Positions 7,883 to 19,053 of a stretch of 64,000 nucleotides of DNA are shown here, piece after piece. The position numbers and the translations under genes were made by a program. Under the pieces are notes generated by a model. The model was not told where the DNA came from. It did no database searches and saw nothing but the letters and a program-made list of their open reading frames with translations. This DNA comes from Agrobacterium tumefaciens str. B6 (GTDB lineage Bacteria > Pseudomonadota > Alphaproteobacteria > Rhizobiales > Rhizobiaceae). Every line of letters begins with the position of its first letter. Within the stretch, counting starts at the first letter, position 1. The stretch is from positions 653,116 through 717,115 of the forward strand of contig NZ_LMVK01000001.1 in the NCBI RefSeq assembly GCF_001541315.1. Direction: 5' to 3'.

Positions 7883-8995
7883 TCACAAATAAAGGCCTTC
7901 GCGCATGTGCCGCATCAGGTCGGTCACCTTCTCATCCGGCTTTTCGAGCAGGACGATGCGCAATTCGATGACGAGATCGCCCTGTCCGCCCTTGCCGTCG
8001 GCAAGGCCCTTGCCGGCGAGGCGCAGCACGCGGTCCGAACCGGACCAGGCCGGAATGGTGATGTTTTCCTCGCCGAGCGGAGGCGCGACTTTCGTTTCAC
8101 AACCCAGAACCGCGTCGCTGAGCGATATCGGCAGCGTTGTGTGAATATCGAAACCACGAAGGGAAAACGCGTCCTCACGTGCGGTCAGCAATGTCACGGC
8201 AAGGTCGCCGCGGGCCATGTTGGGAAGCTTCAGCCCCTGTCCCTTCAGCCGCACCACATGCCCGTCCGTCATGCCGGCTTCGAGCTGGAAGCGAACGTCG
8301 CGTTCGTCGGCAAGCGGCACGGTAATCCACTTGTGCTCCAGCAGATCGGCGACCGTGACGGTGGCTTCCGCGGTAATATCAGGCGCCTTTTCGGGGGCCG
8401 GCTGCGGGGTGCGGAACCGGCGCACGAGAGCATTGAAGAGATTGACGGCAAGTGAGGCGGGCGCGGTCCGGTCATCGCCAGCGCCGGGCGTGGTCTCGCC
8501 GGCCGCAGGCATATCGCCTTTTGCGGCGCTCGCGGCAGCCTTTGCCGCTTCCGCAGCCTGCTGCACCTTGGGATCGTTCTGCGCCTCGGCGCCAAAAATC
8601 CGCTCGACGATGTCTTCGGCGGTTTCCGCCTTGCCGTCGGTTTTCTGGCCGGTCTGCGCCCGGTTGCGGGCATCGGCGCGGGCCAGTTCTTCCATCAGCT
8701 TTTCGGCCGCCTTGGCGCGCTCTGCGGCCTCGCGCGCGGCTTCCCGCTGCTGCATGATGGTTTCGCCGCGCTGCTTCTTTTCGGCGGCCCTGCGGGCCTG
8801 ATCGTAGAGATCGCGCTTTTTGGGATCTTTGAGGAGATCATAGGCCTGGCCGATCTCGGCGAATCGCGCCGAGGCATCGGGATCGTCGCGATTGGCGTCC
8901 GGATGGACGGTTTTCGCCTTCGTGCGCCAGGCGGCCTTGATTTCCTCGTGGCGGGCGTCACGTTTTACGCCGAGGATCGAATATGGATCGCGCAT
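7883..8995 (-). CDS. DnaJ-class co-chaperone without zinc finger (CbpA-like)
   Basis: About 370 residues. The J domain is at the N-terminus (MRDPYSILGVKRDARHEEIK) with the Hsp70-activating HPD triad at residues 31-33. A long Ala/Glu/Lys-rich low-complexity linker follows, then a DnaJ C-terminal substrate-binding domain (VTVADLLEHKWITVPLA ... LPISLSDAVLGCETKVAPP). No CxxCxGxG zinc repeats are present, so this is a type II co-chaperone rather than housekeeping DnaJ. The start is ATG 8995; a GTG 9 bp further upstream is the alternative. It is transcribed away from the lipoprotein gene at 9207. Confidence 0.85.
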   Translation of the reverse strand: MRDPYSILGVKRDARHEEIKAAWRTKAKTVHPDANRDDPDASARFAEIGQAYDLLKDPKKRDLYDQARRAAEKKQRGETIMQQREAAREAAERAKAAEKLMEELARADARNRAQTGQKTDGKAETAEDIVERIFGAEAQNDPKVQQAAEAAKAAASAAKGDMPAAGETTPGAGDDRTAPASLAVNLFNALVRRFRTPQPAPEKAPDITAEATVTVADLLEHKWITVPLADERDVRFQLEAGMTDGHVVRLKGQGLKLPNMARGDLAVTLLTAREDAFSLRGFDIHTTLPISLSDAVLGCETKVAPPLGEENITIPAWSGSDRVLRLAGKGLADGKGGQGDLVIELRIVLLEKPDEKVTDLMRHMREGLYL

Positions 8996-9206
8996 GCGAA
9001 ACACCAGTTACGTTGGCTCAGGCGCTGCCGCCCTTCATGGCGCAATCCTGAAACTAACCCCTCCGAAAAGGGCTGCCCGCGATCATTCGCCTGCACGCCC
9101 TCGGTTTAATCAACGTCGACTGTTGCAATAAGTTGCTAATCACTCCTTTACGGAGAAAGCGCGCCGCACCGAGGCCGGCTCTATTCCCTGCGGAAGGGTA
9201 AACAGA

Positions 9207-9656
9207 TTATTTCTGTTCGAAGCGGGTCAGCAGCCATTCGCCGGTTTCCGACAGGCAGGCCTGTCCGGCATAGCTCGCAACACCCTCGAAGGAGTGACGC
9301 GTCGTTTTGAAAGCGCGGCAGACGAAACCGCTCGATTTGTCTTCGTGAATGGCGGTGACGACACCGGCGCTGCCGGTGGCCGCATTGGCCCAGGGCAGCG
9401 GCTGGTCGGCGAGCTTGGCGAGATCGGCCGAGGTTACCGCATTGCGGATCGTCGCATCGTCCGTCTGCGGCGCATTGTTCGGCTGGTTGGGAACGGAGGC
9501 CGTGGAAAGCGAGCGGTCGACCTTGTCGCCGCCGAACAGATCGAGGCTGACGCAGCCGCTCAGCACCACGAGCATTGACACGACGGCGGAAACTTCCGCT
9601 ACCGACGAAAGGAGGCCCTTTGTTCGACTGTTCGACTTTGCTATGACGGTCACCAT
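9207..9656 (-). CDS. Putative lipoprotein, RT0821/Lpp0805-like surface protein
   Basis: 149 residues. An extended N-terminus leads to a hydrophobic stretch and the lipobox VLSGC, after which the protein is soluble. The C-terminal pattern [15 protein letters not shown] ... [13 protein letters not shown], with two cysteines, resembles the RT0821/Lpp0805 family of alphaproteobacterial surface antigens. It is divergent from pdxH with only 56 bp between, so the two promoters overlap. Function is unknown; the lipoprotein call is firmer than the family call. Confidence 0.75.
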   Translation of the reverse strand: MVTVIAKSNSRTKGLLSSVAEVSAVVSMLVVLSGCVSLDLFGGDKVDRSLSTASVPNQPNNAPQTDDATIRNAVTSADLAKLADQPLPWANAATGSAGVVTAIHEDKSSGFVCRAFKTTRHSFEGVASYAGQACLSETGEWLLTRFEQK

Positions 9657-9712
9657 CTTTCACCAGAGATCATCTCTGGGGTCCAAATCAGCTCGGGAGC
9701 ATTTTAGTCAAT

Positions 9713-10333
9713 ATGTCGGAAACGGGGTTAACATCCAGTGACTTCACGGAAGAAAATGAACCGTTCACGCTTTTTGCCGAATGGCTGAAGGACGCAACGG
9801 CTTCCGAAATCAACGATCCGAACGCGGTTGCGCTTGCCACCGTGGACGAAAATGGCCTGCCGAATGTGCGCATGGTGCTGCTGAAAGGCGTCGACGATCG
9901 CGGCTTTGTTTTCTACACGAATTTTGAAAGCCAGAAGGGACAGGAGATCCTTGGCCAGAAAAAAGCGGCCATGTGTTTCCACTGGAAAAGTCTCCGCCGG
10001 CAGGTGCGCCTGCGCGGCGAGGTGGAGATCGTGAGCGACGAGGAGGCGGATGTCTATTACGCCTCGCGCCCGCGCGGCAGCCGCATCGGCGCCTGGGCTT
10101 CCAAACAGTCGCGGCCGCTGGAGGGCCGTTTCGCGCTGGAGAAGGCGGTCGCCGAATATACCGCCAGATATGCCATCGGCGATATTCCGCGCCCGTCCCA
10201 TTGGTCCGGTTTCCGCATCCGCCCGCTCAGCATCGAATTCTGGCACGACCGCAAGTTCCGCCTGCACGACCGCATCGAATTCCGTCGCGAGACGCCTGAC
10301 GGTGCATGGTCCAAGGTCCGCATGTATCCGTAA
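9713..10333 (+). CDS. pdxH: Pyridoxamine 5'-phosphate oxidase
   Basis: 206 residues. It contains the FMN- and PLP-binding segments of Pdx[22 protein letters not shown], the [16 protein letters not shown] block, and the C-terminal [16 protein letters not shown] and [10 protein letters not shown]. It oxidises pyridoxine or pyridoxamine 5'-phosphate to pyridoxal 5'-phosphate. Length and motif order are normal. It stands alone on the plus strand, ending convergently with the TauE/SafE gene, with a shared hairpin terminator between them. Confidence 0.97.
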   Translation: MSETGLTSSDFTEENEPFTLFAEWLKDATASEINDPNAVALATVDENGLPNVRMVLLKGVDDRGFVFYTNFESQKGQEILGQKKAAMCFHWKSLRRQVRLRGEVEIVSDEEADVYYASRPRGSRIGAWASKQSRPLEGRFALEKAVAEYTARYAIGDIPRPSHWSGFRIRPLSIEFWHDRKFRLHDRIEFRRETPDGAWSKVRMYP

Positions 10334-10341
10334 TCGCCCTC

Positions 10342-10368
10342 GGGCAGGCCATCGCGGCCTGCCTATTT
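10342..10368. terminator. Hairpin between convergent pdxH and exporter gene
   Basis: GGCAGGCC and GGCCTGCC form a perfect 8-bp stem with a 5-base loop, followed by TATTT. It could end pdxH transcription and lies right at the stop of the opposing gene. Confidence 0.55.
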
Positions 10369-11142
10369 CAGCAGCGAATCAAACAGCGGCAGGCCGATGA
10401 TCGCGGAAATGGCGATCAGCCCATAGCAGATGCGCCGGAACGACGCTTCGTCCGCAAGCCCGTGCAGTCGCGCGCCGGCATAAAGACCCGCGCCGTAAAA
10501 AGGCAATGCCAGCAGGAAAAACACGAAGACTTCAACGGTAAACAGGCCACTGACAAAATAGCTGGCGATGGAAAACACCGTCGAAACCGCGAAATAAAGA
10601 ATGACATTGGCGCGCACGAAAGCGCCTTTCAGCGCTCCGCCCAGCCAATAGGCGACGACGGGCGGACCGCCCAGTTGCGCAGCGCCCGAAAACAGCCCGG
10701 CCAGAAGTCCGGTAAAGAGGGTGAGCGGCGTTTTCGGCCGGCCGCTGTAACGCCAGCCGGACACCAGAAATAAGAGCAGCACCACGACCACGCCGGAGAT
10801 GAGCCAGCGCAGGGTCAAGGGATCCCCCTTTGAAAGCAGCAGGGTGCCGACCGGTATGCCGACAAAGGCGCCTGCCGCCATGATGAAGACCTCGCGCCGG
10901 TCCGCCATGCGAAAGGCGGGCGGTATCATGCCGAGCGTCAGGACGCCGTCCACCACCAGCAGCACCGCCGAGGCGACACGCGGCCCGACGATGGCGCTGG
11001 CAAGCGGGATGAAAATCAGCGCTGCGCCGAAGCCGGAAAAGCCGCGGGCGAGACCGGCGAGAAACGCCGCACCCGCAAACATCGCCAGCAGCGTCGGACT
11101 ATGGGCGGTGATGAGGGATGAGAAAAAATCGAGGTGGGACAT
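10363..11142 (-). CDS. TauE/SafE (TSUP) family membrane exporter
   Basis: 259 residues with about eight hydrophobic segments. The first contains the family pattern FLAGLARGFSGFGAALIFIPL, and a matching second-half repeat appears as GLLAGLFSGAAQLGGPPVVAYWL. These paired GxxSGxxG-type motifs mark TSUP permeases, which export sulfite, sulfoacetate or related anions. The start is ATG 11142; a GTG 12 bp upstream is the alternative. No sulfur-metabolism gene is adjacent, so the substrate is open. Confidence 0.85.
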   Translation of the reverse strand: MSHLDFFSSLITAHSPTLLAMFAGAAFLAGLARGFSGFGAALIFIPLASAIVGPRVASAVLLVVDGVLTLGMIPPAFRMADRREVFIMAAGAFVGIPVGTLLLSKGDPLTLRWLISGVVVVLLLFLVSGWRYSGRPKTPLTLFTGLLAGLFSGAAQLGGPPVVAYWLGGALKGAFVRANVILYFAVSTVFSIASYFVSGLFTVEVFVFFLLALPFYGAGLYAGARLHGLADEASFRRICYGLIAISAIIGLPLFDSLLK

Positions 11143-11296
11143 GGGCGATGGCACGGTTGTTCGAATATCTTTTTTCTATCTCGCTTGCATGCACAGGTCG
11201 CGGAAATTTCCGTTCATGGCTGCATGACGCCCTGACGGGTCGACGCCGTCAAAGAATCGTGATTAGAGTTATAGCGCATGAACAAAGGATGAACAA

Positions 11297-11602
11297 ATGT
11301 TTGCTGACATGATGCCTCGGTTTGAAGAGGCCTCGCAAAAATATGCCGCTGAAAACGGAATATTCCGCGACCCGGACTGGTACATGCTGAAGCTTCAGGA
11401 AGAGGTTGGCGAGGTCACACAGGCCTGGAACCGGCTGACAGGACGGGGGCGCATTAAGGGCAGGAGCAAAGAGGAGATGAAGCGGGATCTGGCCGACGAA
11501 ACCGCCGATCTCCTCGGCCATGTGCTGTTGCTGGCCCATTATAACGGTCTCGATATTGAAGGAGCGATCGAGCGTAAGTGGCGTTTCAGGCCAGGGGCCT
11601 GA
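11297..11602 (+). CDS. MazG-like nucleotide pyrophosphohydrolase domain protein
   Basis: 101 residues, all in one MazG/all-alpha NTP-PPase-like domain. Metal-binding carboxylates are visible as KLQEEVGEVTQAW and, 40 residues later, DLADETADLLGHVL, matching the EExxE...ExxD pattern. Such proteins hydrolyse non-canonical or damaged NTPs. The start is ATG 11297 with AAAGGA about 8 bp upstream. The gene is monocistronic, running against the minus-strand membrane protein at 11659. Substrate cannot be told from sequence. Confidence 0.8.
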   Translation: MFADMMPRFEEASQKYAAENGIFRDPDWYMLKLQEEVGEVTQAWNRLTGRGRIKGRSKEEMKRDLADETADLLGHVLLLAHYNGLDIEGAIERKWRFRPGA

Positions 11603-11658
11603 CGAACCGTCGAACGGCGGCTTGATCCTTGCGGTATCGCGCCTCTAGTGGGGTGCGA

Positions 11659-12036
11659 CTAGGAGAAGGCGATGATAAAGAACAGGATCGCAAGAGCGGC
11701 AGCCACAGGCGTCATCACCAGCCGCTCGGGGCGGCTTTTCGACATTGCGTTCAATCCAACGCTCACCGCGAGATAACAGGCGATGATCCAGATGCCGGGT
11801 TCGATCCAGCCGGATGGCAAGACGTCGACATAGCCCGTCTTTTGCAGCGGAAAGGACGCGAAAAAGGCATAAATGAGCGGCGAAGCCGCGCTGGCAATTC
11901 TTTGTCGGACAGGCAATATCCGGTGCGTGCCGCCCCAGGCAAGGCGTCCGAAAGGCGCGCCGGCTGCAAGCGCAATCTGGAATAAGGACAGAATCAGCAG
12001 GATCAGCGTCGCGAGCGACAGGGCAACAGGCGGCAT
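11659..12036 (-). CDS. Small membrane protein, function unknown
   Basis: 125 residues starting at ATG 12036, preceded by GGGGTGA. Three to four hydrophobic segments are present: LSLATLILLILSLFQIALAAG, a central IYAFFASF, GIWIIACYLAVSVGLNAM and VAAALAILFFIIAF at the C-terminus. The motif FGRLAWGGTHRILPVRQRIAS is conserved-looking but not one I can tie to a characterised family. Convergent with the MazG-like gene. Coding status is supported by the start site and the clear membrane topology. Confidence 0.65.
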   Translation of the reverse strand: MPPVALSLATLILLILSLFQIALAAGAPFGRLAWGGTHRILPVRQRIASAASPLIYAFFASFPLQKTGYVDVLPSGWIEPGIWIIACYLAVSVGLNAMSKSRPERLVMTPVAAALAILFFIIAFS

Positions 12037-12172
12037 GATCACCCCGGTTATGGATGCGCCGACAAAGGCGCTCGGCCAATAGCGGCGTTTGAGCCTGCAT
12101 GCGCCTCATCATGACGCCAAATGGCTAAGGACATGTGACGGCTCCGCGCTTTCAGCCCGCTCTTCATCTCGC

Positions 12173-12838
12173 TCAGGCCCGTGCCTTTTGCAGAAGGCTT
12201 GCCACGGCGTGAAGGTCGCTCGAAACGGCTATGCACTTCTCCCGCATTTCCTCGGTCGGCGGCGCGACATCGGGCACCATGATCGTCAACATGCCCGCCG
12301 ATGTGGCTGAGCGTACGCCTGAATAGGAATCCTCCAGCGCAAGGCAGCGGCCCGGATCGAGCGAAAGACGCCGGGCTGCGGTCAGATAGGGCATGGGCGC
12401 GGGTTTGGGTTCGGTATAGTCGCCGCGTGCGACGACGGTATCGAAACGTCTGAGAAGATCGTGGGGGCCGAGATGGCGCGTCACCGAATCGTGCCGCGAC
12501 GAGGTGGCGATGGCGCGGCGGATATCGAGCCGGTCGAGAAGATCGAGAATGTCGATGACGCCCGGTTTCAGCGCCACGCCATCAGCCATCATCACACCAA
12601 GGTGCCGGAGCCAGGCGTCGCGGAAGCTGTCGATCGGAAAATCCGCGCCATAATCGGCAAAGATGGTGCCGGTAATGACATCCCACGGGCTGCCGCACAC
12701 CTTCTGGTAGGTTTCGACCTTCATGCCATGGCCGCCTTCATCCGAGGCCGCCAGAAATGAATCGCGATAAAGCCTCTCGCTCTCGATCAGCAATCCGTCC
12801 ATGTCGAACACCACGGCCTGCGGAAGAAAGGGCAACAT
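12173..12838 (-). CDS. HAD-superfamily hydrolase (subfamily IA, phosphatase-like)
   Basis: 221 residues. Motif I is VVFDMDGLLIESE near residues 9-21, motif II IATSSRH, the motif III lysine is in GDYTEPKPAPMPY, and motif IV CLALEDSYSGVRSA; all catalytic residues of a HAD-IA phosphatase are in place. It follows the VOC gene with a 3-bp gap, so they are co-transcribed. Family members act on sugar phosphates such as phosphoglycolate or hexitol phosphates; the substrate here is unknown. Confidence 0.88.
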   Translation of the reverse strand: MLPFLPQAVVFDMDGLLIESERLYRDSFLAASDEGGHGMKVETYQKVCGSPWDVITGTIFADYGADFPIDSFRDAWLRHLGVMMADGVALKPGVIDILDLLDRLDIRRAIATSSRHDSVTRHLGPHDLLRRFDTVVARGDYTEPKPAPMPYLTAARRLSLDPGRCLALEDSYSGVRSATSAGMLTIMVPDVAPPTEEMREKCIAVSSDLHAVASLLQKARA

Positions 12839-12841
12839 GGC

Positions 12842-13279
12842 TTAACCGAACCGGAAAGGGCGTTCGCCGAGGCTCTCGAAAGGGCGGATCAGGTAACCAT
12901 CGGGATCGGCGACGATGAATTGCCGGTTGCCCACTTCGACCGTGCCGCGCCTGTACCATTTTTCCTCCAGCGGCATCACGAGGTCGATCGAGGATCGCTC
13001 CAGCCGGAAAAGAATGGGTTGCAGGGAGGGAACGGCGAGCTGCAGGTTCATGCCGCGGCCGAGCGGAAATTCAAGCGCGGCATTTTCAGTCACGAATGTC
13101 CGGGTTGCGCCGATCTGGTCGATCATCAGCTGGGCATCCCCCAGCGCCAGATAGGTAAAGCCCTCTTCGGGGCGCTCATAGACCACATGAAAACCGATCA
13201 GGTCGCAATAAAAGGCGCGGCTTTTCTGCCAGTCGCTGACGGCGATTTCAGGAACGAGGGCATTTCGTATGATGGTCAT
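12842..13279 (-). CDS. VOC (glyoxalase/bleomycin-resistance fold) family protein
   Basis: 145 residues with the paired beta-alpha-beta-beta-beta modules of the VOC fold: LVPEIAVSDWQKSRAFYCDLIGFHVVYERPEEGFTYL in the first half and FIVADPDGYLIRPFESLGERPF in the second. The residues are consistent with a bleomycin-resistance-like protein, a binding protein or enzyme of undefined substrate. The start is ATG 13279 with AAGGAG upstream. It is the first gene of a two-gene unit with the HAD phosphatase. Confidence 0.82.
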   Translation of the reverse strand: MTIIRNALVPEIAVSDWQKSRAFYCDLIGFHVVYERPEEGFTYLALGDAQLMIDQIGATRTFVTENAALEFPLGRGMNLQLAVPSLQPILFRLERSSIDLVMPLEEKWYRRGTVEVGNRQFIVADPDGYLIRPFESLGERPFRFG

Positions 13280-13449
13280 GGTCTCCTTTGCCGCGCAGGC
13301 CCGGGATGGGAGATGGCCTGCGGCACGGGCTGATCTTACCGTCTTCCCGGCTGCACGCCAGAGGAAACCTCATCATGGCAGCCATGTGCGAGGCTGCGGG
13401 CTGAGATTGTCGCGGCAGGCTCAGCCTCTGGTGTCCCGCAATTTTCCTC

Positions 13450-13547
13450 CCGTCATTCCTGTGCCTGTCACAGGAATCCAGTCAGCCCAAGTCCTTGGGC
13501 TGAAAGGACGCTCTCGCCGCGCGGATGCGCGTCGACCGGAGTGACGG
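13450..13547. repeat. Rhizobial palindromic intergenic repeat, copy 3 (long type)
   Basis: It begins CCCGTCATTCCTGTGCCTGT, contains the central hairpin CAGCCCAAGtcCTTGGGCTG and the GCGCGGATGCGCG module, and ends GGAGTGACGG. The right outer arm is degenerate compared with other copies. Confidence 0.75.
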
Positions 13548-13625
13548 ATGTGGGGATGCACCGCTACATCACTTTGTCTGCGCTACAGATACGCATTGAG
13601 CGTCGTTACGGGCAGGTCGTGAGAT

Positions 13626-15041
13626 TTACGCCTTCGTACCGCCGACGGTGATCTGATCCATGCGCAGATGCGGCTGACCGACGCCGACAGGCACCCATTG
13701 TCCGGCCTTGCCGCAATTGCCGATGCCGGTGTCGAGTTTGGAATCATTGCCGATCATCGACACACGCTTCATGGCGTCCGGCCCATTGCCGATCAGCATC
13801 GCGCCCTTGACCGGCGCGCCGATCCTGCCGTTCTCGATGAGATAGGCCTCGGTGCAGCCGAACACGAATTTGCCTGAGGTGATATCCACCTGACCGCCGC
13901 CGAAGGAAACGGCATAGATGCCCTTCTTGACGGAGGCGATGATTTCTTCCGGCGTTTTATCGCCTGACAGCATGTAGGTATTGGTCATGCGCGGCATCGG
14001 CACATAGGCATAACCCTGCCGGCGGCCGTTGCCGGTGGGCGTCGCGCCCATCAGCCGGGCGTTCTGCCGGTCCTGCATGTAGCCGACCAGCCTGCCGTTC
14101 TCGATCAGCACATTATATCCCGATGGCGTGCCTTCGTCGTCGATCGTCAACGAGCCGCGGCGGCTGTCGATGGTGCCGTCATCCACCACGGTCACACCGG
14201 GGGCGGCGACCATTTCGCCCATCAGGCCGGCAAAGGCGGAGGTCTTCTTGCGGTTGAAGTCGCCCTCGAGGCCATGGCCCACCGCCTCATGCAGCATCAC
14301 GCCCGGCCAGCCGGAGCCAAGCACCACATCCATGGTGCCAGCCGGCGCATCGATGGCGGTGAGATTGACGAGCGCCTGACGCAGCGCCTCATCCGCGCCC
14401 CGTTGCCAGTTTTCCGTGGTGATGAAATCGCCGAAGCCGACGCGGCCGCCAATGCCGTAGGAGCCGCTTTCCTGCCGGTCGCCTTCGCCCGCCACAACGG
14501 AAATGTTGATGCGGGTCATCGGCCTGATATCGCTGACGCGATGTCCGTCGGCGCGCAGGATGTCCACCACCTGCCAGCTCGCGGAAATGGTCGCCGTCAC
14601 CTGCCGGACATTCGGGTCCTTGTCGCGCAGATAGGCGTCGATATCGGTGAGAAGCTTCACCTTCTCCTCGAAACTCGGGCTGCCGATCGGGTTCTCGTCG
14701 CCATAGAGCTTCTTGTTGGTGCGCTGCGGTGCTGCGGCATAAGAACCGGAATAACCTCTGGTAACCGCACCCACCGCATCCGAAGCGCGTTTCAGTGCGC
14801 TTTGCGAAAGCTCGCCCGCATGGGCATAGCCCACCGTTTCACCGGCAACGGCGCGCAGGCCAAAACCCTGATCGGTGTTAAAGGAGCCGCCCTTCAGCCG
14901 GCCATTGTCGAAGGTCAGCGATTCGGCCTGGGCATGTTCGATGAAGAGTTCGCCATCGTCAGCGCCGGCGAGCACCTCGCCGACGAGCTTGCGCAATTGC
15001 GTTTCGTCGCAATCGAAGAGTTTTACAAGATCGTCGGTCAT
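13626..15041 (-). CDS. tldD: Metalloprotease TldD
   Basis: 471 residues with the zinc-binding motif HEAVGHGLEGD near residue 255, the downstream RRGSLTIDDEGTP block and the conserved C-terminal GTEAYLIENG-like stretch (here GCTEAYLIENGRIGAPVKGAMLIGNG). TldD partners with TldE/PmbA in proteolysis of modified or unfolded peptides, such as microcin B17 leaders and CcdA. No tldE lies in the window. The start is ATG 15041 with GGAG upstream. It is 81 bp downstream of the IalB gene on the same strand. Confidence 0.95.
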   Translation of the reverse strand: MTDDLVKLFDCDETQLRKLVGEVLAGADDGELFIEHAQAESLTFDNGRLKGGSFNTDQGFGLRAVAGETVGYAHAGELSQSALKRASDAVGAVTRGYSGSYAAAPQRTNKKLYGDENPIGSPSFEEKVKLLTDIDAYLRDKDPNVRQVTATISASWQVVDILRADGHRVSDIRPMTRINISVVAGEGDRQESGSYGIGGRVGFGDFITTENWQRGADEALRQALVNLTAIDAPAGTMDVVLGSGWPGVMLHEAVGHGLEGDFNRKKTSAFAGLMGEMVAAPGVTVVDDGTIDSRRGSLTIDDEGTPSGYNVLIENGRLVGYMQDRQNARLMGATPTGNGRRQGYAYVPMPRMTNTYMLSGDKTPEEIIASVKKGIYAVSFGGGQVDITSGKFVFGCTEAYLIENGRIGAPVKGAMLIGNGPDAMKRVSMIGNDSKLDTGIGNCGKAGQWVPVGVGQPHLRMDQITVGGTKA

Positions 15042-15122
15042 GGGAGGCTCCAGTCATTATCGTTCATGACCGATTTAGGCACTGGAGCCGGCGGACGCAA
15101 GGCTGTCCCGTAGTGGCAGGCG

Positions 15123-15647
15123 TCAGGGAAGCGCGTCGTAGCCCTCGGCAAAGCCGGAAAGCTCGATCGGAATACCCACGCGATCCTGATCAACGGCTTC
15201 GCGCAGCGCAAAAACCGCATTCTTGCCGGCGCGCAGAACCTTCAAGAGCTCGTCGTCAATATCCACTTCCACGTAGCAGCCTTCGGAGAAGCAGCGGGTG
15301 AAATAGGCGCGGCCGATATTATTATTGTCGATATAGAGCTCCATGCCGTCCTTCAAAAGCACGCCAAGCGGCGCAAGGATGCGCAGGATGCGCGACTTGC
15401 GGTCGGCGGTTTTCAGCACCACCACCGAAAGGCCGACTTCCGGGCGGTCGTCGGCAATCACGTTCTGCATGAGGGCGCATTGTTCTTCGGATGCACCCGC
15501 CGGCTTGTCGCAGATGACAGACCATGCGCCATGCGTCGACTTCGGCGTGCCGGGCGGCTGCTGTTGCGCCAGCGCTGCGGCAGCGGGGGCGATGATGGCA
15601 AGACCGGCGGCGGCAAGAAAAGTGCGCGCGAGCGGGGAAAGACGCAT
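15123..15647 (-). CDS. Invasion-associated locus B (IalB) family periplasmic protein
   Basis: 174 residues starting at ATG 15647 with AGAGG upstream. The signal peptide (RTFLAAAGLAIIAPAAAALAQ) is followed by the IalB pattern HGAWSVICDKPAG and a cysteine-bearing FTRCFSEGCYVEVDIDDELL. IalB proteins are small periplasmic/outer-surface proteins found across Rhizobiales, linked to erythrocyte invasion in Bartonella and of unclear role in plant-associated species. It is divergent from ctaC over a 399-bp region. Confidence 0.85.
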   Translation of the reverse strand: MRLSPLARTFLAAAGLAIIAPAAAALAQQQPPGTPKSTHGAWSVICDKPAGASEEQCALMQNVIADDRPEVGLSVVVLKTADRKSRILRILAPLGVLLKDGMELYIDNNNIGRAYFTRCFSEGCYVEVDIDDELLKVLRAGKNAVFALREAVDQDRVGIPIELSGFAEGYDALP

Positions 15648-16046
15648 GGATACCTCTGGGATTCGAATCAGTGCGGCTATTTTGACGCCATAATCCGGAA
15701 AAAAAAGCCTTGGACCTTCAATTCCAGCGGAGTTGGGCGGAAATAGGACCTGACCGCCTGTATGGGCGTCTGATTTGCCCGGCACGTCATTCGTTATCCG
15801 GCGGTGGAACCGACTGGAAGTCGGGGCTTTGTCGCATTTGGGCTGTTCGAAATCGCGTTCGGCGGGGCAGCTCAGACACAGGGTGCGGGAAAGTCGCCCG
15901 TGGATTGACCAATGGCAAAATTGGGGCATATCCGTGTCCCGACGCATATTGCGGCAGAGGACAAACTGTGGTTTGAAGTTAGTACCATTAGCATGGATTC
16001 TGCGTCTGTGATTGATCTAGATCAGACGCGTGAGGGAGAGGGTACC
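15648..16046. other. Divergent control region between ialB-like gene and ctaC
   Basis: About 400 bp with no supported gene; open frames here are short and lack initiation signals. It should hold the promoters of both flanking genes. Its right end carries an FNR/FixK-like box and a hairpin, listed separately. Confidence 0.55.
16002..16029 (+). promoter_or_regulatory. FNR/FixK-type box nested in an inverted repeat before ctaC
   Basis: TTGATCTAGATCAG at 16012-16025 matches TTGAT-N4-ATCAA in 9 of 10 defined positions. It sits inside a wider inverted repeat with exact arms GCGTCTG (16002-16008) and CAGACGC (16023-16029). It lies 22 bp before the ctaC start and just before its ribosome-binding site, a position that fits repression better than activation. 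Confidence 0.55.
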
Positions 16047-18661
<2,615 letters not shown>

Positions 18662-19053
18662 TGCGTGGCCGGAAGGCGCGGGCAGGGCTCGAAAATTCCG
18701 GACGCTCAAAAACAAGGGACGGTACGGCCTTGGCCAGCGCCGTTTCCTTGAGGCGGGAATGCCCGTTACTGCGTGACATTTTGTCCAAGCGAAGCATATC
18801 GTCCGACATGATACATGCCCCGGACGTGATAAATGCCAAGTCTGGCCTTTATGAATGAGCAGCGCAGACGAATGGCGGGATGGGCGCGGTCACAGGGCCG
18901 GGCAAATGGTATCGGTTCTTCCGGGTGCCGCCCATGCCGGAACGTTCGGACCAATGAATTGACGCATCGCGCATGCCGGAAATCACATTCGTTTTTCGGG
19001 CCGGTGCAGGGGATGTCGCGACAGGCGGCGCCTGAAGGAAAACAGGACAGGAA
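18662..19053. other. Non-coding gap inside the cta cluster
   Basis: 392 bp between ctaD and ctaB without a supported gene; the frames present overlap ctaB and lack start signals. It holds two near-identical 15-bp direct repeats, GACATGATACATGCC (18805) and GACGTGATAAATGCC (18823), spaced 18 bp, which may mark a regulator site for a ctaB promoter. Confidence 0.5.

Noticed and set aside
15710..16011. Frames of 78-88 codons in the ialB-ctaC region
   Set aside because: They run into the ctaC leader without start signals, and their sequences are low-information. The region is better read as regulatory.
18662..19053. Short open frames (74-85 codons) between ctaD and ctaB
   Set aside because: They overlap ctaB or the ctaD tail, have no ribosome-binding site and no family resemblance.
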